A DNA stretch of 64,000 nucleotides, from positions 62,001 to 126,000 of the forward strand of contig CACKBL010000001.1 in the NCBI GenBank assembly GCA_902598305.1. The letters run 5' to 3'. Shown here piece by piece: positions 26,384 through 35,193 of the stretch; positions within the stretch are counted from its first letter, which is position 1; every line of letters starts with the position of its first letter. The DNA comes from an uncultured Bacteroidota bacterium. Its GTDB lineage: Bacteria; Bacteroidota; Bacteroidia; Flavobacteriales; Flavobacteriaceae. Made by a program: the position numbers and the translations under genes. The notes beneath the pieces are model-generated. The model made no database searches. It had not been told where the DNA came from and worked only from the letters and a program-made list of their open reading frames with translations.

Positions 26384-26587
26384 TTAAAAGAAAATTGCAA
26401 TACCCAGCAGAAAACAAGCAGAAATTACCAAAATTGAAAATCCTATTTGAGATAAATACTTATAAACTGGTTTGTTTATACTTTTATTACTGTGCTCACC
26501 AATAAGTTCTTGGAAAGAACTATAAAGAACAATTAATACAGGTGAAAATATAACACAACCCGCTATAAATAATTGTATATCTGTCAT
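26384..26587 (-). CDS. 67-residue two-span membrane protein (pair 2, gene B)
   Basis: Starts at ATG 26587, overlapping the stop of the 54-residue gene upstream by the ATGA motif. Two hydrophobic helices (FIAGCVIFSPVLIVLYSSF; IGFSILVISACFLLGIAIFF) are joined by a basic loop with HSNKSINKPVYKYL. It sits in the same position as the 62-residue gene of pair 1 but is not evidently homologous. Function unknown. Confidence 0.6.
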   Translation of the reverse strand: MTDIQLFIAGCVIFSPVLIVLYSSFQELIGEHSNKSINKPVYKYLSQIGFSILVISACFLLGIAIFF

Positions 26588-26748
26588 TTTCTTGGAAGAG
26601 TATTAAAATAAATTCCAAAAATTAAAATTGTTGGAACCCAAATAGAAACATATTGTCCCATTACTTTTTCACCTGAAAACCAGAGGTAAACAGATAACAA
26701 AAAGCTTAAAAAAGCAGAAACTAAAATTGTAATATCTCTTTTTCTCAT
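26584..26748 (-). CDS. 54-residue two-span membrane protein (pair 2, gene A)
   Basis: ATG 26746-26748 to TGA at 26584-26586. The protein reads MRKRDITILVSAFLSFLLSV and continues YLWFSGEKVMGQYVSIWVPT with a second helix. It is a paralogue of the 54-residue gene at 25069-25233, with the same length and shared SAFLSFxLSxYLWFSG and WVPxIL. It precedes another small membrane gene with an ATGA overlap, just as in pair 1 (TAATG). Only 2 bases separate it from the secreted-protein gene upstream on the same strand. Confidence 0.8.
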   Translation of the reverse strand: MRKRDITILVSAFLSFLLSVYLWFSGEKVMGQYVSIWVPTILIFGIYFNTLPRK

Positions 26749-26750
26749 AT

Positions 26751-27104
26751 TTATTCTTCTTTATTTTCTTTTCTAAACCATAAATTGGTTCTTAAATTAT
26801 TGTTTAAGTTTAGGTTTGTGGTTTGAAAATTAAAATTAGCATTATTATTAAACAACGGAAAAACTCCATTCAAATCAATTTGATTAACTTGAGTTATGTT
26901 TTTTAAATTATATCCCATCTCTTTAAAATCGTCAATTAATTTAACTAATGAGGGATTTTTAGTGGTTTTTTTTAATATTTTTTCACCATTATCAACCTCA
27001 TATTTTATTCCTTTACTGTTTTGATTAATTATACTTACAATTAACCAATCTTGAGAATAAGAGTAATTAAAGATTAAAAGAAATATTATAATTTTTTTTA
27101 TCAT
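26751..27104 (-). CDS. Hypothetical secreted protein
   Basis: A 117-residue protein with signal peptide MIKKIIIFLLIFNYSYSQ. The mature part (DWLIVSIINQNSKGIKYEVDNGEKILKKTTKNPSLVKLIDDFKEMGYNLKN) is unremarkable, with an asparagine-rich end. No family recognised. It probably heads an operon with the two small membrane genes downstream. Confidence 0.5.
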   Translation of the reverse strand: MIKKIIIFLLIFNYSYSQDWLIVSIINQNSKGIKYEVDNGEKILKKTTKNPSLVKLIDDFKEMGYNLKNITQVNQIDLNGVFPLFNNNANFNFQTTNLNLNNNLRTNLWFRKENKEE

Positions 27105-27224
27105 ACTATAAATTTCAACAAAATTTAATTTATAAAATCTAGATTTTTATATAGATATTTTAACTATCTATAAGATAATATTATACAGCATTAATTAAAA
27201 TTTTATATTAGTTCAAAATTAATT

Positions 27225-27770
27225 ATGAAAAAATTATTCTTATTCTTTGTATTAATTCAGTTTACATCTTTCTCTCAGCAGGAGAGTGATATCGAGAAAC
27301 TATTACTTAAAAAACTTCCAAATGTTCTGGGAAATATGGCGGACCAAACTCCATTCGGAGCGGGAATCAGATCACTTATTGGGAATAAAAAAAGTCAATT
27401 AGAGAATACTATTGTAAACTTATGGATAAAGTATAGTAAGGCTTTTGAATACAAAGATTATGAAATGTTAGCAAACTATTTTTCATTTCCAGTTGTTTTT
27501 GATGCAATAAATAAACCAGAAAAAATTGTTAATAAAAACCAATTGATAGAAAAATATAAAATAATTAGAGAAGAAACCATTCAGGAAGATTATAAATATT
27601 CAATTTTAAATAAATATAATTTTATCCAACTAAGTGATGATTTTGTTATTTTGGATGCACATTACAGTAGATATAATTCAAAATATAAAAAAATCTTTTT
27701 TGGTAGAGGACTTTATTCTTACAAACGAATTAATACTAAATGGAAGTTATTTGAAATAAATTCATTTTAA
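27225..27770 (+). CDS. Hypothetical secreted protein, SnoaL/NTF2-like
   Basis: A 181-residue protein with signal peptide MKKLFLFFVLIQFTSFSQ. After a linker, LWIKYSKAFEYKDYEMLANYFSFPVVFDAINKPEKIVNKNQLIEKYKIIREE has the helix-then-strand pattern of NTF2-like nutrient or nuclear-transport-like domains. The end (GLYSYKRINTKWKLFEINSF) is the usual final hairpin. Function unknown. Its last bases overlap the convergent hydrolase gene by 4. Confidence 0.6.
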   Translation: MKKLFLFFVLIQFTSFSQQESDIEKLLLKKLPNVLGNMADQTPFGAGIRSLIGNKKSQLENTIVNLWIKYSKAFEYKDYEMLANYFSFPVVFDAINKPEKIVNKNQLIEKYKIIREETIQEDYKYSILNKYNFIQLSDDFVILDAHYSRYNSKYKKIFFGRGLYSYKRINTKWKLFEINSF

Positions 27771-28615
27771 CTTTTTATATGTTCCAAAATTTCCTCAACC
27801 ACCTCATGGAAGCATTCTTGAATCAGCCAGTGGGAAGCATTTAAAGTTTTTAATTTATAAGGGCCCTTAATGTATTTTCTTGTTTGATCAATTGCATATC
27901 TTCCCAAGTATTTATCTCTTTTTCCGTAGATTAAAAGCGTTGGCACTAAAATATCTTCTAATTTTGAAATTTTAATAAAGTAAGAAGCTCTATACCAATT
28001 AATGGCTGATTTAAGAGCGTTCTTTTCTTTAAATGTATTAATATATGATTGAACTTCGGAGATTTCATGTTTACCCCAAATAGCCCTTAAAATCTTAAAA
28101 TTAAAAAGTTTTAAAACAAATTCTGGTAAATACCTTATTTGAAATAGAATCATATAATAGCTCTTATACTTCTGATCAGAATTATATTTAAGTGAATTTG
28201 AAAATGCGTTTAAATGAGGAACTGATAGGGAGGTAAATGATTTTATTTTTTTTGGTTGTTTGGCAGTTACATACCAACCCACAGCAGCACCCCAATCATG
28301 ACCAATCAAATGAAAATTATTAATATTTAATTTTTTAGAAATTTCAATGATATCGTTTGCTAACTTATCAATTGAGTAATCTTTAATAAAACTTGGTCTA
28401 GCACCAAATGAATAGCCTCTTTGGTCTGGAGCAATTACATAAAATCCTTTTGAGACGAAAAAATCGATAGATCTTTCCCACATTCTTGAAGTCTCTGGAA
28501 ACCCATGCAAAAAAAATATAACCTTGTCTTTCACGTAAATCCCACCTACCCTGCATTTAAAAGTATAATTTTCAGAAGTAGTTATTTCAACAACAGAAAT
28601 TTTATGATTTTTCAA
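27767..28615 (-). CDS. Alpha/beta hydrolase, epoxide hydrolase / haloalkane dehalogenase type
   Basis: A 282-residue enzyme with an aspartate nucleophile rather than serine: HGFPETSRMWE (37-47) and GHDWGA with Asp107; acid Asp234 in YGKRDKYLG; His262 in ASHWLIQECF. This set of motifs is that of epoxide hydrolases and haloalkane dehalogenases. The two Tyr or Trp residues that would separate these activities cannot be assigned safely by eye. The substrate is unknown. Confidence 0.88.
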   Translation of the reverse strand: MKNHKISVVEITTSENYTFKCRVGGIYVKDKVIFFLHGFPETSRMWERSIDFFVSKGFYVIAPDQRGYSFGARPSFIKDYSIDKLANDIIEISKKLNINNFHLIGHDWGAAVGWYVTAKQPKKIKSFTSLSVPHLNAFSNSLKYNSDQKYKSYYMILFQIRYLPEFVLKLFNFKILRAIWGKHEISEVQSYINTFKEKNALKSAINWYRASYFIKISKLEDILVPTLLIYGKRDKYLGRYAIDQTRKYIKGPYKLKTLNASHWLIQECFHEVVEEILEHIKS

Positions 28616-28714
28616 ACAAATATATTTAGAATCAAATAAATAAAAATGTAGATAAAAAAAAGCAAAATATAGCCTACATAATTTTTAAATTTAAAAATTA
28701 GTAAGCAGAAGAAG

Positions 28715-28816
28715 TTATTTTCTTGCCCTCAATGATTTTAGAAAAGCAAAAAGGTATTTAAACAGCTCTCCTGTTGGGTTATGAGCTATAAATCTTAATT
28801 TACTCCTTGTTTTCAT
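28715..28816 (-). CDS. Possible 33-residue basic small protein
   Basis: ATG 28814-28816 to TAA 28715-28717. The peptide starts MKTRSKLRFIAHNPTGELFK and ends with an amphipathic basic helix (LFAFLKSLRARK). A well-formed head with NPTGE and a Lys/Arg-rich tail is more gene-like than random AT-rich translation. No other feature is visible between 28616 and 28944. No family recognised. Confidence 0.4.
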   Translation of the reverse strand: MKTRSKLRFIAHNPTGELFKYLFAFLKSLRARK

Positions 28817-28944
28817 TGTTTTCAAATCCTAGTCTTTTAATTCATTGCAAAATTACAATTTATATATAAAATAATTATTAATAGAATAGTTTTTTTTTAT
28901 TGAATGATAATAAAACTTTCTTGTTTATTTTGTTCTTTTATAAT

Positions 28945-29550
28945 ATGAAAAAAAATATTGGTATTTGCATTTTAATTTTCCTGTTTTGTTCTTGTCAAAA
29001 ATCAGAGAAAAATGATCCTTTTTTTAGTTTATATGAAGATACTCTTTGGGTTTTAGATGAAGAAAAAGAAAGTATTTTTGGTCCAAACATTAGAAGAATA
29101 ATTCGTTTTAAGGGGAATAATTTTTATTGGGGTGCTATTGAAAACTTTAATACATCTCCATTTTGTGAAATTTTTTATTTTATGCATAAGGAGGGTTCAA
29201 CGGTCTACGACGACGACGAGAATTACAGAGACCCAACTGGTTTCGTGGAAATTGTAGAGTTTTCCTCTCCTTCTTCAGATACCTTAATACTCAATATAAG
29301 TTACAATCCTCATCCCGATGAAGATCAATCGTCAGCACACAGTGGTCAAAATCCCTTCGGAAGAGCACTTCCTAATTCAGCAATTATAACAATAAATATA
29401 AACGGAGACAACTTAAAATACGATGAACTTGCCTATTTGAAAGAAGAACTTTACTATGAAAAGCATTTAAACTATACTAGGTCAGAAAATTTTACCATAA
29501 GAGATTTTCTTGACTATAGCTGCACAATATTTAATGACAGTACCAAATAA
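28945..29550 (+). CDS. Hypothetical lipoprotein
   Basis: A 201-residue lipoprotein; the ATG at 28945 gives MKKNIGICILIFLFCSC with a lipobox, while a longer TTG frame at 28900 adds a non-signal leader. The mature part starts QKSEKNDPFFSLYEDTLWVLDEEKES and is rich in aromatic and acidic residues (YDDDENYRDPTGF). It has the look of small Bacteroidota lipocalin-like or DUF lipoproteins, but no family is claimed. The next gene starts on the base after the stop. Confidence 0.55.
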   Translation: MKKNIGICILIFLFCSCQKSEKNDPFFSLYEDTLWVLDEEKESIFGPNIRRIIRFKGNNFYWGAIENFNTSPFCEIFYFMHKEGSTVYDDDENYRDPTGFVEIVEFSSPSSDTLILNISYNPHPDEDQSSAHSGQNPFGRALPNSAIITININGDNLKYDELAYLKEELYYEKHLNYTRSENFTIRDFLDYSCTIFNDSTK

Positions 29551-30042
29551 ATGTACAATTTGATTTTTTCCTTAAAAGTATCACTTCTAATATTTTTTCA
29601 GAGTTATTCTATTAGAGTAGTTGATGATCTCGGTTATAATCTGGGGTATTATTTAATATCAGATAAAGATGATAAGGCAATAATCAATGGAGATATGATA
29701 AATTTTAGTGATTTCTTAAGGTATATACAAAAAAATCAGAATGAAATTACAATAAAACAGTACAATGATATTGTCAACAAAATGGCAAGAATTGAGTTGA
29801 ACAGAGCCAGAAAAAAATATGAAACAACGTTCGCCCAATATGTAATGGAATCATCGACTGTTTTAAAAGATGAAAATTTAAAAAGAAAAAGAGAACTAAA
29901 TTTTATAAAAGAAAATCTAGCTGATTATAAGTTCTACATCGAAGATTTTCTAATTAATATCAAGGAGTTTATATCAGATTCGAAAGACTGTAATTCTGAT
30001 TTTTTTATTTCTTATGATGAGTTTTTTAAAAATTGCAAATAA
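29551..30042 (+). CDS. Hypothetical protein, possibly secreted
   Basis: A 163-residue protein starting directly after the upstream stop, so translation is likely coupled. The N-terminus is hydrophobic (MYNLIFSLKVSLLIFFQSYS) and may be a signal peptide. The rest is strongly helical and charged (YNDIVNKMARIELNRARKKYETTFAQYVMESS) with two cysteines near the end (DCNSDF...NCK). Not recognised. Confidence 0.5.
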   Translation: MYNLIFSLKVSLLIFFQSYSIRVVDDLGYNLGYYLISDKDDKAIINGDMINFSDFLRYIQKNQNEITIKQYNDIVNKMARIELNRARKKYETTFAQYVMESSTVLKDENLKRKRELNFIKENLADYKFYIEDFLINIKEFISDSKDCNSDFFISYDEFFKNCK

Positions 30043-30088
30043 GACTTACTTTTATACTAAATTTTGACCAATTATAATTTTTATTATC

Positions 30089-30991
30089 ATGAAAAACACC
30101 TTACTATTTCTATTTCTATTTCTTGTATTTAACAGCATTGTACTTTACCCACAATCTAAAAAGAATCTTGACAAAGAGTCAATCAAATCAATGTGCGGAT
30201 GTTATGAAGTAAAATTCGAATTTGCTGAAACATTTATATATTCAGAAGACTCTACCTATGTAAAATCTCCCCCAAAGACCATGTATGCTTTAGAGTTAGC
30301 GCATTTAATTAAAGATAATAAAAATGATATTTCTATCCAACATATACTTCAAATAGGAGACTATGGTGAACCCTATATTATAAAACACTGGAGACAAGAC
30401 TGGTCATACCAAAATCAAGATTTTTATTTATATGATTCTAATAACGTGTGGAAATTCGTTAATAAGTCGAAAGGTCAGGTTAGAGGGCAATGGTCCCAAA
30501 AAGTATTTCAAGTTGACGATGGCCCAAGGTATCAAGGTTCGGGAACCTGGGTTCATGTTGATGGTAAAAGCTATTGGGAAAGTACTACTCCTGCCCCACT
30601 TCCGAGAAGAGAGCGAGATATTCGAAACGACTACAATTTAACTATTAGAGGAAATAGAGTCGAAATCATGGATTATGGTTGGGCACACATACAGGATAAT
30701 TCTAAAATTATTAGGGAAAAAAAAATAAATAAAACTATTGCAAAAGAAAAAGGGTACAACACATACAAAAAAGTAGAGGACGAAAGATGTAAATACGCAT
30801 TAAAATGGTGGAATGAAAATTATAAAAAGTGGACGATTGTAAAAGATGTATGGAACGATATATATAATAAAAAAGAAACGCTTAAAGTTTCACAACTATA
30901 TAAACAAAAACCACTTTATATGTATTTATTTGTTGATGATTATGAAACAAAAGAAAAAATTAGAAATTTAATTGATAAATTCGTTGATTAA
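30089..30991 (+). CDS. DUF6607-family secreted protein
   Basis: A 300-residue protein with signal peptide (MKNTLLFLFLFLVFNSIVLYPQS). The mature part carries the family pattern SMCGCYEVKFEFAETFIYSEDSTYVKSPP, YIIKHWRQDWSYQNQDFYLYDSNNVWKFV, RGQWSQKVFQVDDGPRYQGSGTWVHVDGKSYWES and NYNLTIRGNRVEIMDYGWAHIQDN-like stretches. It is widespread in Bacteroidota envelopes, with no known activity; the CGC close to the mature N-terminus is typical. The DUF423 gene starts on the next base. Confidence 0.82.
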   Translation: MKNTLLFLFLFLVFNSIVLYPQSKKNLDKESIKSMCGCYEVKFEFAETFIYSEDSTYVKSPPKTMYALELAHLIKDNKNDISIQHILQIGDYGEPYIIKHWRQDWSYQNQDFYLYDSNNVWKFVNKSKGQVRGQWSQKVFQVDDGPRYQGSGTWVHVDGKSYWESTTPAPLPRRERDIRNDYNLTIRGNRVEIMDYGWAHIQDNSKIIREKKINKTIAKEKGYNTYKKVEDERCKYALKWWNENYKKWTIVKDVWNDIYNKKETLKVSQLYKQKPLYMYLFVDDYETKEKIRNLIDKFVD

Positions 30992-31360
30992 ATGGATAAA
31001 TTAAAAATTTTTGGTGGATTTTTTGCTTTACTTTCTGTCATATTAGGAGCAATTGCTGCTCATAAACTTAAAGAATTTCTAAGCGAAGATTCGCTAAAAT
31101 CATTTGAGACTGGTGTTAAGTACATGATGTATCATGGTCTTGCAATGATAATTATATCAAATTCAAATATTCAAAGTAAAAATAATTTATTATTAATTTT
31201 TTCCGTCGGCATAGTCCTTTTTTCGTTTAGTATTTTTCTTCTTTCAACACAATCTATTACAAAGATTAATTTTTCATTTCTTGGACCTATAACTCCAATT
31301 GGTGGTTTAACACTAATTATTGGTTGGATAATTTTTATTATAAATTCACTTAAGATTTAA
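30992..31360 (+). CDS. DUF423-family membrane protein
   Basis: A 122-residue, four-helix inner-membrane protein. It has the DUF423 signature KIFGGFFALLSVILGAIAAHKLKEFLSEDSLKSFETGVKYMMYHGLAMIII and the GPITPIGGLTLIIGWIIF C-terminus. E. coli YgdD is the reference member; its function is unknown. It starts directly after the DUF6607 stop codon. Confidence 0.9.
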   Translation: MDKLKIFGGFFALLSVILGAIAAHKLKEFLSEDSLKSFETGVKYMMYHGLAMIIISNSNIQSKNNLLLIFSVGIVLFSFSIFLLSTQSITKINFSFLGPITPIGGLTLIIGWIIFIINSLKI

Positions 31361-31407
31361 ATAGTGAAATTTTATTTTATTAATTTTATAATATAAAACT
31401 TGAAATT

Positions 31408-31923
31408 ATGAATCTAAAATACTTTATCCTTAGTTTTTTTGTTGTATTAGTTACTTTTTCTTGTGAGGTTAATAACCAAAAAGCAGAAAATAAAAGCGAT
31501 GACCTTTACGCTAAAAATTTGGCCACAGCAAAGAAGTTTTTTGAATTATTTAAAACAGAAGATACAGAAGCCCAAAAACCACTTATATGCCCAGGTGTAA
31601 CCCACTATCCACCTTTTTATGGATCTGAACCAGTTAAATATGACGGATTCATATCTGGAAACAAAGCTTGGATGGATAACTTTGATGACATTACCTATGA
31701 TGCCAGAGTTTGGTTACCAGGTGCAGACTCATTAGGAGTTAAAGACGGAAGTGTGCGTACTTATGGCACATGGTCAGCTAAAAGCATGGCAAACGGTAAA
31801 ACTATAAAAGTAAGAGCATACCACTATTTTAACTTTAATAGCGCGGGTCAAATTCATGAAATTGGAGACTTTTTCGATGCTTCAGGTGTTATGAATGCGG
31901 CTATGGCTAGTAGTGAAAAATAA
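31408..31923 (+). CDS. Lipoprotein, SnoaL/NTF2-like
   Basis: A 171-residue lipoprotein (signal ending LVTFSC, acceptor Cys19). LYAKNLATAKKFFELFKTEDTEAQKPLICPGVTHYPPFYGSEPVKYDGFISGNKAWMDNFDDITYDARVWLPG and the end NFNSAGQIHEIGDFFDASGVM are typical of the SnoaL-like fold. Compare the similar lipoproteins at 11749 and 17385. A strong terminator follows. Function unknown. Confidence 0.7.
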   Translation: MNLKYFILSFFVVLVTFSCEVNNQKAENKSDDLYAKNLATAKKFFELFKTEDTEAQKPLICPGVTHYPPFYGSEPVKYDGFISGNKAWMDNFDDITYDARVWLPGADSLGVKDGSVRTYGTWSAKSMANGKTIKVRAYHYFNFNSAGQIHEIGDFFDASGVMNAAMASSEK

Positions 31924-31932
31924 ATCTCGACT

Positions 31933-31963
31933 TCCCTTCTAACTCAAATTAGGAGGGATTTTT
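31933..31963 (+). terminator. Rho-independent terminator
   Basis: A 10-bp stem including one G-T wobble (31933-31942 with 31949-31958, loop CTCAAA) is followed by five T. It ends transcription 10 bases past the lipoprotein stop, before the DoxX gene. Confidence 0.85.
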
Positions 31964-31974
31964 AATTTAAATTA

Positions 31975-32427
31975 ATGGTAGGGTATTTTAAAAGTGTAAC
32001 TATATATACATTTTCCTTATTTTACTTATTTATCGGAATAAAGCATTTTACAGATGTAAATTTTTTTGTCTCGATTATGCCACCCTACATCCCTTTTCAT
32101 GAGTTTTTTATTTATTTATCTGGATTTTTTGAAATATTATTTGGATTTTTGTTGCTATTTAAGAAAACAAGAAAATTTGCAGGAATAGGGTTAATTTATC
32201 TTTTGGTTTTTGTGTTCCCTGCTAATGTCCATCTTTATCTGTCAGAAGTGGCTCAAAATGCTCTCTCTATAACTCAAAACGATGCTTTAATTAGACTACC
32301 ATTTCAATTACCATTGATGATTATTGCATTTTGGCATGCAGAGGAAAATTCAACTAAATTTTTTGATATTTTTTGCTCTTTTATATTCATTCCAACTATT
32401 TTGTATTTTTTTTCGCTCGCGCTTTAA
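31975..32427 (+). CDS. DoxX-family membrane protein
   Basis: A 150-residue protein with four helices. YLFIGIKHFTDVNFFVSIMPPYIPFHEFFIYLSGFFEILFGFLLLFKKTRKFAGIGLIYLLVFVFPANVHLYLSE matches the DoxX-like family; the PYIPFH and FPANVH motifs are typical of its Bacteroidota branch. DoxX relatives have been linked to thiosulfate:quinone oxidoreductase and redox complexes, but this branch is uncharacterised. The DUF5916 gene starts 18 bases later. Confidence 0.85.
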   Translation: MVGYFKSVTIYTFSLFYLFIGIKHFTDVNFFVSIMPPYIPFHEFFIYLSGFFEILFGFLLLFKKTRKFAGIGLIYLLVFVFPANVHLYLSEVAQNALSITQNDALIRLPFQLPLMIIAFWHAEENSTKFFDIFCSFIFIPTILYFFSLAL

Positions 32428-32445
32428 ATAATTATTTAGGTATAA

Positions 32446-34635
32446 ATGATCTTAAAAAATGTTTCTTTTAACTTTTATTTTTTTCTATCTCAATTTTTAT
32501 TGAATACCGTCATAAATGCTCAAGAGTTCAAAAGTTTATATAGCATTTATACAGACCAATCAATTGAATTAGATGGAAAAGACGATGAGGAGTTTTGGGA
32601 TAAAACCCTAGTGGGCAAAGAATTTTGGCAATATTTTCCCTCGGACTCACTAGCTAGCCAAAAAACAGAAGTTAAAATTGTTCACAACGACGATTATATA
32701 TACGCTTTTATTAAGGCATTTAATAGGTCTAATAAATACGGTATTCCCTCACTTGAAAGAGACAGTTCTGTTCAAGGAAACGACGCTGTAATTCTTTTAT
32801 TTGACACCTACACGGATGGAAACAATGCTTTTTTCTTTGAGTCTAATCCAGTTGGAGTAAAAAAAGATGCTCTAATTTCAGAGGGAGGAGATGATATAGA
32901 TATGACGTGGGACATCAAATGGGAAGTAGAGACCTATATCGGTGATGGATTTTATCAATGTGAATTTAAAATTCCATTAAAGTCTTTAAAATTTCCTGAT
33001 GGTTCCAAAGATTGGAGATTTCAAGTTTTTAGAGCAGATATATTTACAGGTGAATTTTCTTTGTGGAATAAAGTCCCAATAAATCAAAAAATTTTTGATT
33101 TAGCATTTTTTGGAAATCTTATTTTTGATATTCCGCTAGGAAAATCGAAAACACAAATAACAGTAATTCCTTATACAAGTGGTATTAATACTAATGATTT
33201 CAATTCAAATATTAATTATAATAATATTTCTTTTGGTGGTGATGCGAAAGTCACCATTGGTAATGGAATGAATCTAGATTTAACGTTCAATCCAGATTTT
33301 TCTCAAGTTGAGGTAGATGACCAGATTATTAATATAACTCGATTTGAAATTAATCTCCCAGAGAAAAGACAGTTTTTTATTCAAAATAGTGATTTATTTT
33401 CAAGCTTTGGTGACAGCAGAGACTCAAGAACTTTTTTTTCAAGAAGAATTGGTGTCGCTAGAGACGAAAACGGAAACACAATTGAAAACAAAATAAGTGC
33501 TGGGTTAAGACTTAGCGGAAAATTATCAAAGAACACAAGACTTGGGGTTTTAAATATGTATACAAATAATGACCCCAAAAACAATATAAAGGCGAATACA
33601 AATTCAGTAATTGCATTGCAACAAAAATTATTTAGCAGATCAAATCTAAGTTTACTATTTATTAATCGTCAAAATACAGCTAAAAATGAATTAGATTACA
33701 ATAGGGTGATTGGTGTTGATTACAATTTACTTTCAAAAGATGCTGTTTGGAGCGGAAAATTTTACTTTCATAACTCATTTAGCACGTTAAAAAAAACCAA
33801 TCCTTTTTCAACTGGATTTACTTTAAGCTATAATACGAGAAACAATTCAATTTACTCCAAAGTAATAAGATTAGGCGAAGGATTTGAGTCTGATCTTGGT
33901 TTTATTAGAAGGAAAGGGATTTTTAAAAATTATTTTAGGTATGAGAGAAGATTCTGGTTTAAAAATAAAAAAATTCGTTCTATAAGTGTCATCTCCAGCT
34001 TAGCATATATAGATAAACCTGAAAACGAATCATTGATTACGGATAGAAATTACCGACTAGGGTTACAATTTGATTTTAATTCTATGGCTGGCATCGATAT
34101 TAGCTTAAGAAAAGACTACACTCATCTAGAGAATAGTTTTAATCCCTTAAGATCCTTTGCCTTAAATCCCTTAGCTGCCAATTCTAATTATAACTATTCT
34201 TATCTTGAATTTGGATACAAAAATGATCAGAGAAAAAAAATAAGTTATAGATTCGAATTTAATAATGGTGATTTTTATAATGGTAAACGAATGTCACTTA
34301 GAACTCAATTTAATTACAGATTTGAGCCAGTATTCCAATCAAGTTTTAACCTTTCAATTAACAAAATTTCCCTTCCTGAATTTTACGGTGATGGAAGACT
34401 AATACTGGCTACTTCTAAATTCAATTTAACATTCAATAAAAGTCTTTTTTGGATGAATTATCTTCAGTATTCAAATGTTTCAAAAAACTTTGGGATTAAC
34501 TCAAGACTTCAATGGAGGTTTGCTCCACTTTCAGATTTATACATTGTTTTTAACGACAATTATTTATATGAAAATTCTCTAATTCCAAGTTTAAGGTCTA
34601 TTTCGTTTAAACTTTCTTATTGGTTAGATTTATAA
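32446..34635 (+). CDS. DUF5916 protein with N-terminal CBM9-like domain
   Basis: A 729-residue exported protein, signal ending VINAQ (about residue 25). The first domain (IELDGKDDEEFWDKTLVGKEFWQYFPSD...VKIVHNDDYIYAFIKAFNRS...VILLFDTYTDGNNAFFFESNPVGVKKDALIS) is the CBM9-like module that opens DUF5916 proteins. The long remainder (DVFNPDFSQVEVDDQIINITRFEINLPEKRQFFIQNSDLFSS type, then alternating aromatic strands to SFKLSYWLDL) predicts an outer-membrane beta-barrel. The C-terminal aromatic end fits barrel insertion. Binding of an external sugar or peptide is plausible; function unknown. Confidence 0.9.
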   Translation: MILKNVSFNFYFFLSQFLLNTVINAQEFKSLYSIYTDQSIELDGKDDEEFWDKTLVGKEFWQYFPSDSLASQKTEVKIVHNDDYIYAFIKAFNRSNKYGIPSLERDSSVQGNDAVILLFDTYTDGNNAFFFESNPVGVKKDALISEGGDDIDMTWDIKWEVETYIGDGFYQCEFKIPLKSLKFPDGSKDWRFQVFRADIFTGEFSLWNKVPINQKIFDLAFFGNLIFDIPLGKSKTQITVIPYTSGINTNDFNSNINYNNISFGGDAKVTIGNGMNLDLTFNPDFSQVEVDDQIINITRFEINLPEKRQFFIQNSDLFSSFGDSRDSRTFFSRRIGVARDENGNTIENKISAGLRLSGKLSKNTRLGVLNMYTNNDPKNNIKANTNSVIALQQKLFSRSNLSLLFINRQNTAKNELDYNRVIGVDYNLLSKDAVWSGKFYFHNSFSTLKKTNPFSTGFTLSYNTRNNSIYSKVIRLGEGFESDLGFIRRKGIFKNYFRYERRFWFKNKKIRSISVISSLAYIDKPENESLITDRNYRLGLQFDFNSMAGIDISLRKDYTHLENSFNPLRSFALNPLAANSNYNYSYLEFGYKNDQRKKISYRFEFNNGDFYNGKRMSLRTQFNYRFEPVFQSSFNLSINKISLPEFYGDGRLILATSKFNLTFNKSLFWMNYLQYSNVSKNFGINSRLQWRFAPLSDLYIVFNDNYLYENSLIPSLRSISFKLSYWLDL

Positions 34636-34640
34636 TTTGC

Positions 34641-35117
34641 TTAATTCATTAAAAATATTGATATATTCAAAATTGAAGCAAAGAAAACCCAAAATAAATA
34701 TGGAATCATTAAATAAGAGGAAAATATATTCACTTTTCTAAATTCCTTGATACAAAAAACGATAGAAGCTATTAAAATTAATATCGTAACTAATCCAAGA
34801 AATATGTTTTTAAATCCAAAAAAAACTACAGACCACATGCCATTAAAAAAAAGTTGTAAAAAAAAGGCCGTGGTTCCTAAGCTTTGTGTTTTTATTTTAA
34901 AACTATAGGAGAAGAAAATTCCAAAGGCAATTCCCATAAGAAAATAAAGAATAATCCAAACTGGCATAAAAATCCAATCAGGAGGGTTAAAAAGTGGCTT
35001 ATTTAGATATTTATACCAAGTATTAACTGAGGAACTAGTGGCTAAACTAGACAAATAACCAACGGCATTAGAAATTAATACTCCAAAAAGGCAACTAAAA
35101 AATAAACGAATGTTCAT
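34641..35117 (-). CDS. tspO: TspO/MBR-family membrane protein
   Basis: A 158-residue, five-helix protein with the TspO signature: WYKYLNKPLFNPPDWIFMPVWIILYFLMGIAFGIF and FFLQLFFNGMWSVVFFGFKNIFLGLV. It binds porphyrins and sterol-like ligands and in bacteria acts in stress and tetrapyrrole signalling. Length and motifs are standard. It is convergent with the DUF5916 gene (5-base gap) and divergent from the M48 protease. Confidence 0.93.
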   Translation of the reverse strand: MNIRLFFSCLFGVLISNAVGYLSSLATSSSVNTWYKYLNKPLFNPPDWIFMPVWIILYFLMGIAFGIFFSYSFKIKTQSLGTTAFFLQLFFNGMWSVVFFGFKNIFLGLVTILILIASIVFCIKEFRKVNIFSSYLMIPYLFWVFFASILNISIFLMN

Positions 35118-35193
35118 CGCACATATGTTTGCAAATTAATTGTATAAAACATACAATTTTAATTTGTTGTAAATTTAAACCATATTTAAAATT

